Numbered from the stretch's first letter, positions 28,812 through 38,779 are shown. The stretch: DNA of 64,000 nt from Pedobacter sp. Leaf250 (GCF_920984735.1 NZ_CAKLBU010000003.1:1-64000); one strand, 5' to 3'. Notes: generated from the sequence alone by a model not told the origin. Numbers and translations: made by a program.

Positions 28812-29912
28812 ATGAAATACTACCTCGTAGCCGGAGAAGCATCAGGCGATTTACATGGCGCCAATTTAATGAAGGCTTTGAAGCTGGAGGATAATAATGC
28901 TGTATTTCGTTATTTTGGTGGCGATAAAATGCAGGCCGAAGGTGGCGACTTGGTAAAACATTATGCCGAAATGGCTTTTATGGGTTTTACTGAAGTGGTT
29001 TTAAATTTAAGAACGATTTTTAAAAACCTAAAAAAGTGCAAAGCTGATATCTTGAGCTGGCAACCCGATGTTTTAATTCTGATCGATTTTCCGGGTTTCA
29101 ATTTAAAAATTGCCGAGTTTGCAAAAGAGCATAACATACGGGTTTGTTATTACATTTCTCCTAAAATTTGGGCCTGGAACCAGAAAAGGGTTTTAAAAAT
29201 AAAAAAAGTAGTCGACCATATGTTTTGTATTCTTCCATTCGAAGTTAATTTTTATAAAGAATGGGGAATGGATGTAGATTATGTAGGAAATCCACTGCTG
29301 GATGAGCAGGCGGCATTTTTGCCCGATCCAAATTTCATAGCAACACATCATTTAAGCGATCAAAAGATTATTGCACTACTTCCTGGAAGCAGAAAACAAG
29401 AAATAGAAAGGTTACTGCCTGTAATGCTGAGCGTTACCGATCAATTTCCAGATTATCAGTTTGCTATTGCAGCAGCCCCAACTTTTGATGAAAATTACTA
29501 CCATCAATTTACAGGAGACAAAAAAGTTAGTTTATTATTTAACAATACCTACAATTTATTGCATCATGCCCATGCTGCAATTGTGGCTTCTGGAACCGCT
29601 ACTTTAGAAACCGCATTATTCAAAGTGCCACAAGTTGTGGTATACCGGGGTGGAACTATATCTATAGCCATTGCCCGCATGTTGGTGAAGATTAAATTTA
29701 TCTCCCTGGTTAATTTAATCGTTAATAAAAAAATTGTAACCGAACTTATACAAGAAGATTGCAATACCCAAAAAGTAACAGAAGAACTCCAGCAAATCGT
29801 TTCAGGAGCAGGAAGAAATACCATGCTTAAAAACTATAATGAGCTGTTAATTTTGATGGGTAATCCTGGTGCATCAGCAAAAACCGCCAAGCTGATTTAT
29901 CAATATTCATGA
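28812..29912 (+). CDS. lpxB: Lipid-A-disaccharide synthase
   Basis: Membrane-associated glycosyltransferase of family GT19 that joins lipid X and UDP-2,3-diacylglucosamine to form the lipid A disaccharide. The 366-residue protein begins with the diagnostic YLVAGEASGDLHGANL and contains LIDFPGFNLKIAEFAK, YYISPKIWAWNQKRV, YVGNPLLDE, ALLPGSRKQEIERLLPVML and VASGTATLETAL. Length is normal. It follows surE and a small membrane protein in a likely operon. Its presence confirms a Gram-negative envelope. Confidence 0.96.
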   Translation: MKYYLVAGEASGDLHGANLMKALKLEDNNAVFRYFGGDKMQAEGGDLVKHYAEMAFMGFTEVVLNLRTIFKNLKKCKADILSWQPDVLILIDFPGFNLKIAEFAKEHNIRVCYYISPKIWAWNQKRVLKIKKVVDHMFCILPFEVNFYKEWGMDVDYVGNPLLDEQAAFLPDPNFIATHHLSDQKIIALLPGSRKQEIERLLPVMLSVTDQFPDYQFAIAAAPTFDENYYHQFTGDKKVSLLFNNTYNLLHHAHAAIVASGTATLETALFKVPQVVVYRGGTISIAIARMLVKIKFISLVNLIVNKKIVTELIQEDCNTQKVTEELQQIVSGAGRNTMLKNYNELLILMGNPGASAKTAKLIYQYS

Positions 29913-29977
29913 AAGAAATAATCATTAAACACAAAAGTTTTCATTTTTTGTAAAACAAATGTTTCGTTTCTGCGTTA

Positions 29978-29991
29978 CTAAATCGTTTTGC
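29978..29991. promoter_or_regulatory. Possible LacI-family operator before the third susC
   Basis: CTAAATCGTTTTGC matches 11 of 14 positions of the palindrome CTAAAACGTTTTAG seen at 50780. It lies about 100 bases upstream of the SusC start at 30093. It is one of the weaker members of the site set. Confidence 0.45.
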
Positions 29992-30092
29992 GTAAATTCT
30001 AATCGTCCCTAATTAATTTCCCGCCCTCATTAATTTAAGCGAATTATTAAACGCATAGCGTAACTAATTATAAACTAAACTAATGAGTGCCA

Positions 30093-33000
30093 ATGAAAAA
30101 CATTCTACTCAGGATTACGGGATTCCTATGCCTGTTCCTAATTTCAAGCCCCCAGTTGTTTGCTAAATCAATGAATGAAACCAAAAGTTTCAGTCGTTAT
30201 TATTTCCAGCAAGACACTACAAAAAGAGACACCACCAAAAAAGTACCCGTTGCTAAACCTGCCGATTCGGTTAAGGTTCCGGTAAATCCACTTGGCGGTG
30301 CTAGTCCAGTTCCTGCAGCTCCACCAGCAGATGGTCCTGCCACTGCCCCCGCAAATGCCGCCGGACAAAAAACCATTATCGGTGTGGTTTTAGATGAAAA
30401 AAAAATCGGACTTCCAGGAGTCGGAATTAAAATTCAAGGAAAAACTGGCGGTTCGGTAACTCAAGAAAATGGGCGTTTCAGTATTACAGTTGCTGCGCCA
30501 ACCGATATTTTAGTATTTAGCTACATCGGTTACCAAAGCAGATCCGTTCCAGCCGGAACAGGTGCTGCACCATTAACCATTAATCTTGTTCCATCTGCTT
30601 CGCAAAAATTAGATGAAGTAGTGGTTGTAGGTTATGGAACGCTAAAAGCGAAAGAAGTAACATCGGCAATTGCCACGGTTGATACTTCTCAATTCAGGCA
30701 GAGCGGATCGCGAAACCCGCTCGATTTATTACAAGGTAAAGTTGCTGGTTTGCAAATTACCCGTACAGGTGGTTCCAATCCCAATTCAGGTGTAGGCATC
30801 CAGCTTCGTGGTGTAACGTCAGTAACTGGTAGTCAAAGTCCACTTATTGTTATAGATGGTATTCCCGGAGGAAATTTAGACCTGCTGCAACAAGATGATA
30901 TTGCTTCATTTAGTGTGTTAAAAGATGGATCGGGTGCTGCAATTTACGGTACCAGAGCAAATGCTGGGGTAATTTTGGTAACTACCAAAAAAGGTAAAGC
31001 TGGTCCGGCACGTTTTGATTACTCCGGTTATCTGCGCAAGGAATACTTGTATCAACGACCGGATTTTTTAACAGTTGACGAATTCAGGGAAAAAATACGC
31101 TCTGGCCAATTCGATCGCCAGGATTATGGTGCATCACTTGATCCTTTCAATGATTTGGTAAATAAAGAAAACTTAAGTCAAAATCATAATCTGTCAATGT
31201 CTGGTGGTTCAGAAAAAACCAGTTACAGAGCCAGTATTAATTACCGCGATTTGCAAGGCTTCGCTAAAAATAACCGCCGTACTGAATACGGAATCAGGTT
31301 GAATTTAAATTCAAAAGGATTAGATGATAAATTATTTACACAAGTAAACTTATCAACCAATTTTAATAAGGGCGATTTGTTAGGTGGCGGCGGCTGGGAA
31401 AATCAATTGACCAGAAACCCAACGCAGTCTTACTACAATCCTGATGGAAGCTGGTTTTTTGATCCTAATGCAACGAATGAACTAGCGAGGTTAGAGCAGG
31501 AAACTAACAAAAGGCAACAGCAAACCAGTTCGATTGATGCTAAAGCCGAGTACGAAATTTTTAAAGGATTTAAAGCTTCGGTTTTTGGTGCAGTACAACG
31601 CAATAGCTATATCGATGGCTCGTACCGCTCTGTTTTTGGAGAATATTCCTTAGAAAATGACATTTATAAAAATGGGGGTTATGCCGCTCGTTCTACCGTT
31701 TTGGAACAGAATTTTAATGTGGAGCCTACTTTGCAATATATGACCACTTTTGGTGAAGACCATAGTTTAACTGCTATTGGCGGGTACAGTTATCGTTACG
31801 AAGTGAATGAAGGTTTCAATGCGGGTAACTTAGGTTTCTTAAATGATCAGTTTCAGGAAAATAATTTAAATGCAGGTAATCAACTCGCTGCGGGTAAAGC
31901 TTTTTTAGGAAGTTTTAAAAACGACAACACACTAATCGCTTTCTTCGGAAGGGTAAATTATACCTTCAAAAACAGGTACTATTTGCAAGCCATTTTACGT
32001 AGAGAAGGTTCATCCCGTTTCGGTGTAAATAATAAATGGGCAAATTTCCCAGCAGTTTCTGCAGGCTGGACAGTTACCGAAGAAAAATTCATGGAAAATG
32101 TGAAATGGGTTAACAATTTGAAAGTGAGGCTGGGTTATGGTGAAACAGGAAATTCGGGTATCTCAAACTACGCATCATTGGTTACTTTAGGTACAGGTGG
32201 TGTTTACCTTTATCCTGATGGACAATACCGCGAAACTTACGGCCCAAATACCAACCCAAATCCTGATTTAAGATGGGAAAAGAAACAAGAAATTAACTTA
32301 GGTTTGGATTTTACGCTTTTTTCTAGCCGCCTTACCGGATCGTTGGATTTATTTAAACGCGTAACGAAAGATTTATTGGATAACTATGATTCTCCTCAAC
32401 CTCCATTTGTACGTTCATCTATCTACACCAATGTTGGGTCGATTTCGGCAAAAGGTATTGAGTTAGCATTAAGCTACCAAGCCATTAAAGGAAAAGATTT
32501 CAAATATAATATTGATTTAGCAGCAAGTACAACCAGCAATAAATTAGATTCATATTCAAACAGCGAGTATAAAAGAGATTATTTATCTACTGCTCCAATC
32601 GGAGGTTTCGGCGATTTGGGTAATTCTATTCGTATTTATGAGGGTGGCAAAATTGGTGATTTCTGGGGCAAACGTTTTGCTGGATTTACAGGTGATGGAA
32701 AATGGCTGTTCTTCAACAGAAATGGTCAAGCAATAAGAAATGATCAAATCAATAATTCTTTTCTTAGAGATCAAACAGATTTAGCTGTAATTGGTAATGC
32801 CATTCCAAAATATTATTTGTCATTAACCAATAGCTTCAATTACAAACAGTTTGATTTACGTGTTTTCTTAAGAGGTAAATTCGATTACCAGATCTTAAAC
32901 ACCACTGCACTTTCTTATGGTAATAAGGTTTCGGGTACTAACTTGTTAAATTCTGCATTCGATAAATATGCTCAAATTAATGACACTTATATGTACTCTG

Positions 33001-33272
33001 ATTATTATATAGAAGATGGTAGTTTCATAAAAATTGACGAGGTAACATTTGGCTATACCTTCAAACTAAAATCAAAAAACATCCGCAATTTAAGAGCTTA
33101 CATCACCGGGCAAAACTTAGCCACATTTACCAAATACACAGGTAACGATCCAGATTTTGTGAAAGATACTGGTTTAGGTCAGCCAGCTAACGATGGCGTA
33201 TTAGGAGTTGATGGCAGAGGTCCGTACCCAAGCACTTCTTCTTTCTTATTAGGTGTAACCTTTGGATTTTAA
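30093..33272 (+). CDS. SusC/RagA family TonB-dependent transporter with Pro/Ala-rich N-terminal linker
   Basis: Outer-membrane importer of 1059 residues. After the signal peptide (to about residue 25, PQLFAKS) there is an unusual segment of roughly 70 residues rich in Thr, Lys, Pro and Ala (for example DTTKRDTTKKVPVAKP and PAAPPADGPATAPANA). The carboxypeptidase-regulatory-like domain follows (TIIGVVLDEKKIGLPGVGIK), then the signature DEVVVVGYGTLKAKEVTSA, plug and barrel. Most SusC proteins go straight from signal peptide to the regulatory-like domain. The ATG at 30093 is preferred over a GTG two codons earlier. It pairs with the SusD gene 10 bases downstream. A LacI-type site upstream suggests it is part of the mannan regulon. 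Confidence 0.92.
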   Translation: MKNILLRITGFLCLFLISSPQLFAKSMNETKSFSRYYFQQDTTKRDTTKKVPVAKPADSVKVPVNPLGGASPVPAAPPADGPATAPANAAGQKTIIGVVLDEKKIGLPGVGIKIQGKTGGSVTQENGRFSITVAAPTDILVFSYIGYQSRSVPAGTGAAPLTINLVPSASQKLDEVVVVGYGTLKAKEVTSAIATVDTSQFRQSGSRNPLDLLQGKVAGLQITRTGGSNPNSGVGIQLRGVTSVTGSQSPLIVIDGIPGGNLDLLQQDDIASFSVLKDGSGAAIYGTRANAGVILVTTKKGKAGPARFDYSGYLRKEYLYQRPDFLTVDEFREKIRSGQFDRQDYGASLDPFNDLVNKENLSQNHNLSMSGGSEKTSYRASINYRDLQGFAKNNRRTEYGIRLNLNSKGLDDKLFTQVNLSTNFNKGDLLGGGGWENQLTRNPTQSYYNPDGSWFFDPNATNELARLEQETNKRQQQTSSIDAKAEYEIFKGFKASVFGAVQRNSYIDGSYRSVFGEYSLENDIYKNGGYAARSTVLEQNFNVEPTLQYMTTFGEDHSLTAIGGYSYRYEVNEGFNAGNLGFLNDQFQENNLNAGNQLAAGKAFLGSFKNDNTLIAFFGRVNYTFKNRYYLQAILRREGSSRFGVNNKWANFPAVSAGWTVTEEKFMENVKWVNNLKVRLGYGETGNSGISNYASLVTLGTGGVYLYPDGQYRETYGPNTNPNPDLRWEKKQEINLGLDFTLFSSRLTGSLDLFKRVTKDLLDNYDSPQPPFVRSSIYTNVGSISAKGIELALSYQAIKGKDFKYNIDLAASTTSNKLDSYSNSEYKRDYLSTAPIGGFGDLGNSIRIYEGGKIGDFWGKRFAGFTGDGKWLFFNRNGQAIRNDQINNSFLRDQTDLAVIGNAIPKYYLSLTNSFNYKQFDLRVFLRGKFDYQILNTTALSYGNKVSGTNLLNSAFDKYAQINDTYMYSDYYIEDGSFIKIDEVTFGYTFKLKSKNIRNLRAYITGQNLATFTKYTGNDPDFVKDTGLGQPANDGVLGVDGRGPYPSTSSFLLGVTFGF

Positions 33273-33282
33273 ACTGAATAAC

Positions 33283-34926
33283 ATGAAAACATTAAATAAA
33301 ATATATTCATCGTGTTTAGCAGCTATGCTGTTAATTACGGCAAACGGTTGTACGAAACTGGATGAAAATTTGTACGATACCATAAGTAGCGATAATTTCT
33401 ACACCAATAAAAACGAGATCATTTCTGCCGTATTAAGGCCTTATACACATGCAAATGCCTGGGGTACTTCGGCAGGGCAAGATGGCTGGTGGCGCTTGGC
33501 CGAACTTTCTGGCGATCAGTTGGCTTGGCCAACAAAAGGCAGGCATGGAGAAGATGGCGGTAAATGGAAAAGATTGCATTACCACACCTGGACAGTTGAT
33601 GAAGGCGGAATCAACAGTGCCTGGTCGTTAATGTACTGGGGTGTTGGATTGTGTAACGTGCCGATTGAAAATTTAGAAAAACGCGATGCAACACAGTTAG
33701 GCATTACGCAGCAAGAAAAAGATGCTTTTTTAGCCGAGCTGAAGTTATTTAGGGCGTATCACTATTTAAAATTGATGGATCTGTTTGGTAATATTCCAGT
33801 TGTAACGGTTGTGGGAGAGCCAGCAAGGCCATCTACACTAAGCAGAACTGAAGTTTTCAATTTTATTGAGAAAGAGATTAAAGATAATATCGAAAAAGCA
33901 CCGAAGTTATCAAAATCAATGCTGGGTAGAATGAGCCAGGCAGGTGGTTATGCTATGCTGGTAGAACTTTACTTAAATGCTCAGGCATGGACAGGTACAG
34001 CCCGTTGGGACGATTGCATCGCGGCTGCAGATAAAATAATTTCGAACCAAGCTGGCGGAATGAATGGTAATATGGCTTTGGATCCAAATATTACTGATCA
34101 GTTTAAGCCAGATAATGATTTGAGTAAGGAGACTATATTTTCGGTTGCCTACGAATTTCAAAGAGCAAATTTCCAACCTGGTTTCCCCAGCGATTTTTAC
34201 CATTTTAATCAACAGTTTATTTATGGTGGCAGTAGAAACGGGAATGATGGAATTGTTGTTGTACCAGGCAATTTTACTAAATATGTAGATGCCGATTTAA
34301 GAAAAAGAACTTGGTTATTGGAAGGGAAAATGACTCGCTTTGATAATGGCCAACCTTTAATTGCTACAGGCGGAAACGAGTATGATGGTAAACAATTGGA
34401 ATTTGTAGATAACATTCAAAGAAACAAAACTGGCTCAACCGTTAGTAATATGAGTGAAGGCGAAGAAAACAGTGGGGTTCGTTTTAATAAATACAAATTG
34501 GGTAACCAGGTTGCAAATGCTACTACACAACCTAGTAATGTTTATAACAATACCGATTGGAACATCTACCGTTTAACATGGATATATTTTGCAAAGGCAG
34601 AAGCATTGATGCGTAAAAATGGCGGAACCGCAACTGCTGAAGCCGTTCAGTTAATTAATGATTGTAAGGTAAGAGCCTTTGCACCAGCAAATTGGGCAGC
34701 CAACCAATACACCATTGCAAATTTAACTTTGGATGAATTGCTGGTAGAGCGTGGCCGCGAATTTATTTTCGAAGGTTTTCGCCGCGATGATTTGATTCGT
34801 TTTGGAAAATTCCATACCACACAATGGTGGGATCATCAACCAACAAACGCGAACAGACAGCTGTATCCGATACCGCAACAACAAATTGCACTTAATTCTA
34901 ATTTAAAACAAAATCCAGGATATTAA
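33283..34926 (+). CDS. SusD/RagB family outer-membrane lipoprotein (third pair)
   Basis: Glycan-binding lipoprotein of 547 residues. The ATG at 33283 gives a normal lipoprotein signal peptide with lipobox TANGC and lipidated C23. The SusD fold is seen in NFYTNKNEIISAVLRPYTHA, AFLAELKLFRAYHYLKLMDL, and the C-terminal ERGREFIFEGFRRDDLIRFG ending LKQNPGY. Length is at the large end for SusD. It pairs with the SusC just upstream and is closed by a strong terminator. No hydrolase gene is in the same transcript, so the pair probably serves enzymes encoded further downstream. Confidence 0.94.
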   Translation: MKTLNKIYSSCLAAMLLITANGCTKLDENLYDTISSDNFYTNKNEIISAVLRPYTHANAWGTSAGQDGWWRLAELSGDQLAWPTKGRHGEDGGKWKRLHYHTWTVDEGGINSAWSLMYWGVGLCNVPIENLEKRDATQLGITQQEKDAFLAELKLFRAYHYLKLMDLFGNIPVVTVVGEPARPSTLSRTEVFNFIEKEIKDNIEKAPKLSKSMLGRMSQAGGYAMLVELYLNAQAWTGTARWDDCIAAADKIISNQAGGMNGNMALDPNITDQFKPDNDLSKETIFSVAYEFQRANFQPGFPSDFYHFNQQFIYGGSRNGNDGIVVVPGNFTKYVDADLRKRTWLLEGKMTRFDNGQPLIATGGNEYDGKQLEFVDNIQRNKTGSTVSNMSEGEENSGVRFNKYKLGNQVANATTQPSNVYNNTDWNIYRLTWIYFAKAEALMRKNGGTATAEAVQLINDCKVRAFAPANWAANQYTIANLTLDELLVERGREFIFEGFRRDDLIRFGKFHTTQWWDHQPTNANRQLYPIPQQQIALNSNLKQNPGY

Positions 34927-34928
34927 TC

Positions 34929-34967
34929 AAAATCAAGAAAGGCACCACCGGTGCCTTTCTTGATTTT
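34929..34967 (+). terminator. Strong intrinsic terminator after the third susCD pair
   Basis: A perfect 18-bp stem (34929-34946 with 34950-34967, core AAAGGCACC/GGTGCCTTT) with a 3-base loop and flanking A and T runs starts two bases after the stop. It separates the susCD pair from the lacI gene. Confidence 0.93.
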
Positions 34968-35009
34968 AACAAAAATTAACAACCAAACTAATTACATTTG
35001 CTTCACAAG

Positions 35010-35023
35010 CTAAAACGTTTAAT
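35010..35023. promoter_or_regulatory. Candidate LacI-family operator upstream of lacI (autoregulation)
   Basis: CTAAAACGTTTAAT matches 12 of 14 bases of the consensus palindrome, with the central CG typical of LacI-family sites. It lies about 97 bases upstream of the regulator's ATG. Confidence 0.65.
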
Positions 35024-35119
35024 TTTCAAAATTTTTAATGATTAAGCTTTATATTAGCAAAAATTCAAAAATCACTGTATTCATCCCTCTTTTTGAATAA
35101 CCAACAACTTGAACGCCAA

Positions 35120-36121
35120 ATGAAAACCCTTTCCATAAAAGATATCGCTGTAAAGGCGGGTGTATCGATCACAACTGTATCATTTATCATTAATGGTAAA
35201 GCCAAAGAAAAATCGATTAGTGAGGCTGTGATTAAGAAGGTGGAAGAAATCATTAAAGAGAGTGGTTATAAACCAAATCAAATTGCCAGAAGCCTACGTA
35301 CCGGAAATTCAAATATCATTGGCTTAATTATAGAGGATATTTCCAATTCATTTTTTTCTCGTATTGCCCGCCTAATAGAAGATAAAGCTTACAAAAAAGG
35401 GTATAAAATTATTTATTCCAGTACCGAGAATAATGTAGAAAAGGCGAAAGAACTTATTAATATGTTCAAATCAAGGAAAGTTGATGGCTATATTATTTCG
35501 CCTACCAAAGGAATTGAAGATGATATTAAAGTGTTATTAGCCGATAATAAACCGGTAATCTTATTTGATAGAAATTTATCAGAGCTTGAAACCCACTATG
35601 TTGGTGCCGATCATTTCAAGGCTTCTTATCAATCTATAGAGAGTTTTATCAAAAAAGGTAAAAAGAAAATTGCACTGGTTACCACTGATATCGATGTAGA
35701 ACAAATTATTGAGCGTTTTGAGGGTTATAAACAAGCGCTAGTAGATCATAATGTTGACTTTAATGATGGACTTGTACTTAAAATCCATTTCAATCAAGAT
35801 GAGTCGGAAACGATAGCTCAAATGAAATCGTTATTCCTTGCACAAGATATTGATGCAGTGTTATTTGCCACAAATTATTTAGCTATCAGTGGTCTAAAAG
35901 CCTTAAAACAGCTCGATAAACAAATAGGAGATAACTTCTCGGTTATCGCTTACGATGATCATGAGGTTTTTGAACTTCATACGCCGAGCATTTCTGCAGT
36001 GCAACAGCCATTAGAAGAAATCGCCGAAACCGTAATTCAATTAATCCTTAGTCAGCTTTCTTCAAAAACCAAATTGGAAAACCAAAAGGTTATAATTCCT
36101 GCTAAACTTATTGAACGATAA
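35120..36121 (+). CDS. LacI family transcriptional regulator
   Basis: DNA-binding sugar-responsive regulator of 333 residues. The N-terminal helix-turn-helix is IKDIAVKAGVSITTVSFIIN (residues 5-24), followed by a hinge helix region (PNQIARSLRTGNSNIIGLII) and a periplasmic-binding-protein-like effector domain (residues 62-330). The ATG at 35120 gives the normal MKTLSIKDIA start; an upstream TTG would add nine residues. It sits between the third susCD pair and the DUF4965 gene, within a block where CTAAAACGTTTTAG-like sites recur, including one in front of itself. This makes it the best candidate for master regulator of the mannan block. The effector is unknown; a mannose-derived sugar is the natural guess. 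Confidence 0.93.
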   Translation: MKTLSIKDIAVKAGVSITTVSFIINGKAKEKSISEAVIKKVEEIIKESGYKPNQIARSLRTGNSNIIGLIIEDISNSFFSRIARLIEDKAYKKGYKIIYSSTENNVEKAKELINMFKSRKVDGYIISPTKGIEDDIKVLLADNKPVILFDRNLSELETHYVGADHFKASYQSIESFIKKGKKKIALVTTDIDVEQIIERFEGYKQALVDHNVDFNDGLVLKIHFNQDESETIAQMKSLFLAQDIDAVLFATNYLAISGLKALKQLDKQIGDNFSVIAYDDHEVFELHTPSISAVQQPLEEIAETVIQLILSQLSSKTKLENQKVIIPAKLIER

Positions 36122-36186
36122 TTCGTAACTAAAATGTTGCGTTAGCGCTATTTCATTATGATTTTAAATTCTCTAATATTGAGATA

Positions 36187-36200
36187 GTAAAACGTTTTAT
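36187..36200. promoter_or_regulatory. Candidate LacI-family operator 1 upstream of the DUF4965 gene
   Basis: GTAAAACGTTTTAT matches 12 of 14 bases of the palindrome. It lies 135 bases before the ATG at 36335 and is paired with a second site 108 bases downstream. Confidence 0.65.
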
Positions 36201-36294
36201 GAAGAAACGGCTTAACTCAATCGCAAACCATTTTTTAAAATAAATTAAATTTTCTTTTAATATAAGTTTTAAAAGAAGGCGATTTATTGAGTTA

Positions 36295-36308
36295 GTAAAA
36301 CGTTTAAC
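36295..36308. promoter_or_regulatory. Candidate LacI-family operator 2 upstream of the DUF4965 gene
   Basis: GTAAAACGTTTAAC matches 11 of 14 bases and lies 27 bases before the ATG, where a bound repressor could block transcription. The flanks GAGATA/GAGTTAGTAAAACGTTT are shared with the upstream site. Confidence 0.62.
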
Positions 36309-36334
36309 GAGAAGTAACCAAATATTCCTTTTTT

Positions 36335-38779
36335 ATGAGAAACCTATACCTATTAGTATTCTGCTACATCCTATGTTTTAATGTACAAGCGCAAGATAAG
36401 GCAGCTGCTTACCCATTAATTGCACACGATACTTACTTGAGCATTTGGTCGTTCGGTGATGGATTAAATAATTCTGTTACCAAACATTGGACTGGCAAAG
36501 AGCAATCACTTTTAGGTGTAGTTAAGGTAGATGGTAAATTTTATAGATTTCTTGGTGCCGAATCAAAAAACTACAAAACTATTTTAGGCGCAGCCGATGA
36601 ATTAAACTATCAGGCCAGTTATACTTTCAAAAAGCCAGCAACAGGATGGAACAGTTTATCTTTTAATGACAGCTATTGGAAAAAAAATGAAGCCCCTTTC
36701 GGTGATGATAAAACGGCCAAAACAAAATGGAACACCGACGAAATTTATTACCGCAGAAAATTCTCGATTGATAAATCCTCATCAGCTAAAAAATATTTAA
36801 AGCTTAGCCATGATGATAATGTTATTGTTTACCTAAATGGTAAAACGATTTATGAAAAAGATGGTTGGGTACACGAGTACATCTACATTCCAATTGCAGA
36901 GGGTGTATTAAATAATGGAGAAAACATTTTAGCCATCGATTGCAAAAATACTGCAGGTGGAAGACATCTTGACGCAGGTATTGTGGAAGAAATTCCAAAC
37001 GGATCGAAAGTATTAAAAGCAACACAAACCAATGTTGCAGTTGAAGCTACAAATACCATTTACGATTTCAAATGTGGAGGTGTAAATCTTAAAGTAACCT
37101 TTACTTCTCCATTATTGTTAAATGATATCAAGTTAACAGCAAGACCAATCAGTTACATTACCTATGCAGCAAAGTCTGCCGATGGTAAAGCACACAAAGT
37201 TGAAGTGTATTTTAGTGCCTCATCAAACCTGGCTGTTAACACGCCTAACCAACCCGTTTCGGTATGGAAAAACGCCAATAATAATTTATCCATTTTAAAA
37301 GCCGGAACGGTAGAACAGCCTGTTCTTCAAAAGAAAAACGATGATTTAAGAATTGACTGGGGATATATGTATGTGGCAGTTCCAGCAAAATTTGGTGCCA
37401 AGCAATACATCGGTAATCAAATTGCTAACTTAAATCATTTTAAGTCAGGTCAATATCCACAAACTTCACAAGCCGTAAATGTTAAAACACAAGATCTAAG
37501 TACTGTAATTCCATTTGGTAATGTTGGAGCAAAATCAGTAGAAAAATATGTAATGCTGGGTTACGATGACTTGAAATCAATCGAATACTTTGGCGATCAA
37601 TTGTTGCCAATCTGGAAAACTTCAGCATCAAGCACATTCGAAAGTCAACTTACCCAAGCCAATAACGACTATGCTACTTTAAAAACTAAAACCAAGGCTT
37701 TCGATGCTAAATTAGTGGTTGATGCTACAAAAGCAGGTGGTAAGGAATACGCAGATTTATGCAAATTGGCTTATCGTCAAAGCATTGCGGCACACAAAAT
37801 TGTGTATGCACCCAACGGCGATATTTTATTCCTTTCAAAGGAAAATTTTAGTGGTGGTTTCATCAATACGGTCGATGTAACTTATCCGTCGGCACCACAG
37901 TATCTGCTTTACAATCCCGAATTATTAAAAGGCATGCTTAACGGTATTTTCTACTATTCGGAAAGTGGGAAATGGAATAAAGATTACCCGGCGCATGATA
38001 TTGGTACTTATCCAATTGCTAACGGTCAAATTTACGGTGAAGATATGCCTGTTGAAGAAGCAGGAAATATGATTATTTTAGTTGGTGCACTGGCAAAAGC
38101 GGAAGGCAACGCAAGCTATGCAGAAAAGCATTGGAAAGAAATGTCGAGATGGGCTAATTATCTTTTAAAAGAAGGATTTGACCCGACCAATCAGTTGTGT
38201 ACTGATGATTTCGCTGGTCATTTGGCACGTAATTCAAATTTATCTGTAAAGGCAATTGTGGGCTTAGGTGTTTACGCACAATTGGCGCAACAGTTGGGTA
38301 AAACTGAAATTGCCACGAAATATAGAAGTGCTGCTTTAGACATGGCCAAGAATTGGCAAAAACTAGCCGATGCAGGCGATCACTACGCCCTAACCTTTAA
38401 CGATAAAAATACCTGGAGCCAAAAATACAATCTCGTTTGGGATAAATTATTGAAGCTTAATTTATTTCCAAATGATGTATATCGTAAAGAAATCAATTAT
38501 TACTTAACCAAGCAAAATGCTTTCGGTTTGCCATTGGATAGTCGTAAAGCTTACACAAAATCTGATTGGATTATGTGGACGGCAACCTTGAGCGATAATC
38601 CACAGGAATTTCAAAAATTTATAAAGCCCATTTACAAATTTGCCGGAGAGACATCAGATAAAGTGCCTTTGAGTGATTGGCATGAAACAATTTCTGGCAA
38701 AAAAGCTGGTTTTCAAGCCCGGAGTGTTGTAGGTGGCTATTTCATTAAAATGCTTGCCGACAGCTGGGAAAAAAAATAA
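36335..38779 (+). CDS. Secreted DUF4965/DUF1793 family enzyme ('glutaminase-like'), with inserted galactose-binding-like domain
   Basis: Large secreted protein of 814 residues. The signal peptide ends near residue 20 (NVQAQ). The N-terminal DUF4964-like part (YPLIAHDTYLSIWSFGDGLN) is interrupted at about residues 100-215 by a beta-sandwich like glycosidase jelly-roll domains (LKLSHDDNVIVYLNGKTIYE). A DUF5127-like part, then DUF4965 and DUF1793 (about 445-810, MPVEEAGNMIILVGALAKAE, DDFAGHLARNSNLSVKA) form a predicted alpha/alpha-barrel. Relatives are often named glutaminase after fungal GtaA, but the fold is that of six-hairpin glycosidases and the position in a mannan locus suggests carbohydrate work. 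Two LacI-type sites precede it. It is probably first in an operon running through susC at 38869. Confidence 0.8.
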   Translation: MRNLYLLVFCYILCFNVQAQDKAAAYPLIAHDTYLSIWSFGDGLNNSVTKHWTGKEQSLLGVVKVDGKFYRFLGAESKNYKTILGAADELNYQASYTFKKPATGWNSLSFNDSYWKKNEAPFGDDKTAKTKWNTDEIYYRRKFSIDKSSSAKKYLKLSHDDNVIVYLNGKTIYEKDGWVHEYIYIPIAEGVLNNGENILAIDCKNTAGGRHLDAGIVEEIPNGSKVLKATQTNVAVEATNTIYDFKCGGVNLKVTFTSPLLLNDIKLTARPISYITYAAKSADGKAHKVEVYFSASSNLAVNTPNQPVSVWKNANNNLSILKAGTVEQPVLQKKNDDLRIDWGYMYVAVPAKFGAKQYIGNQIANLNHFKSGQYPQTSQAVNVKTQDLSTVIPFGNVGAKSVEKYVMLGYDDLKSIEYFGDQLLPIWKTSASSTFESQLTQANNDYATLKTKTKAFDAKLVVDATKAGGKEYADLCKLAYRQSIAAHKIVYAPNGDILFLSKENFSGGFINTVDVTYPSAPQYLLYNPELLKGMLNGIFYYSESGKWNKDYPAHDIGTYPIANGQIYGEDMPVEEAGNMIILVGALAKAEGNASYAEKHWKEMSRWANYLLKEGFDPTNQLCTDDFAGHLARNSNLSVKAIVGLGVYAQLAQQLGKTEIATKYRSAALDMAKNWQKLADAGDHYALTFNDKNTWSQKYNLVWDKLLKLNLFPNDVYRKEINYYLTKQNAFGLPLDSRKAYTKSDWIMWTATLSDNPQEFQKFIKPIYKFAGETSDKVPLSDWHETISGKKAGFQARSVVGGYFIKMLADSWEKK

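Noticed and set aside
36335..38779. Naming this protein glutaminase
   Set aside because: The name comes from a distant fungal homologue; sequence context and predicted fold favour a carbohydrate-active role, so only the domain names were used.
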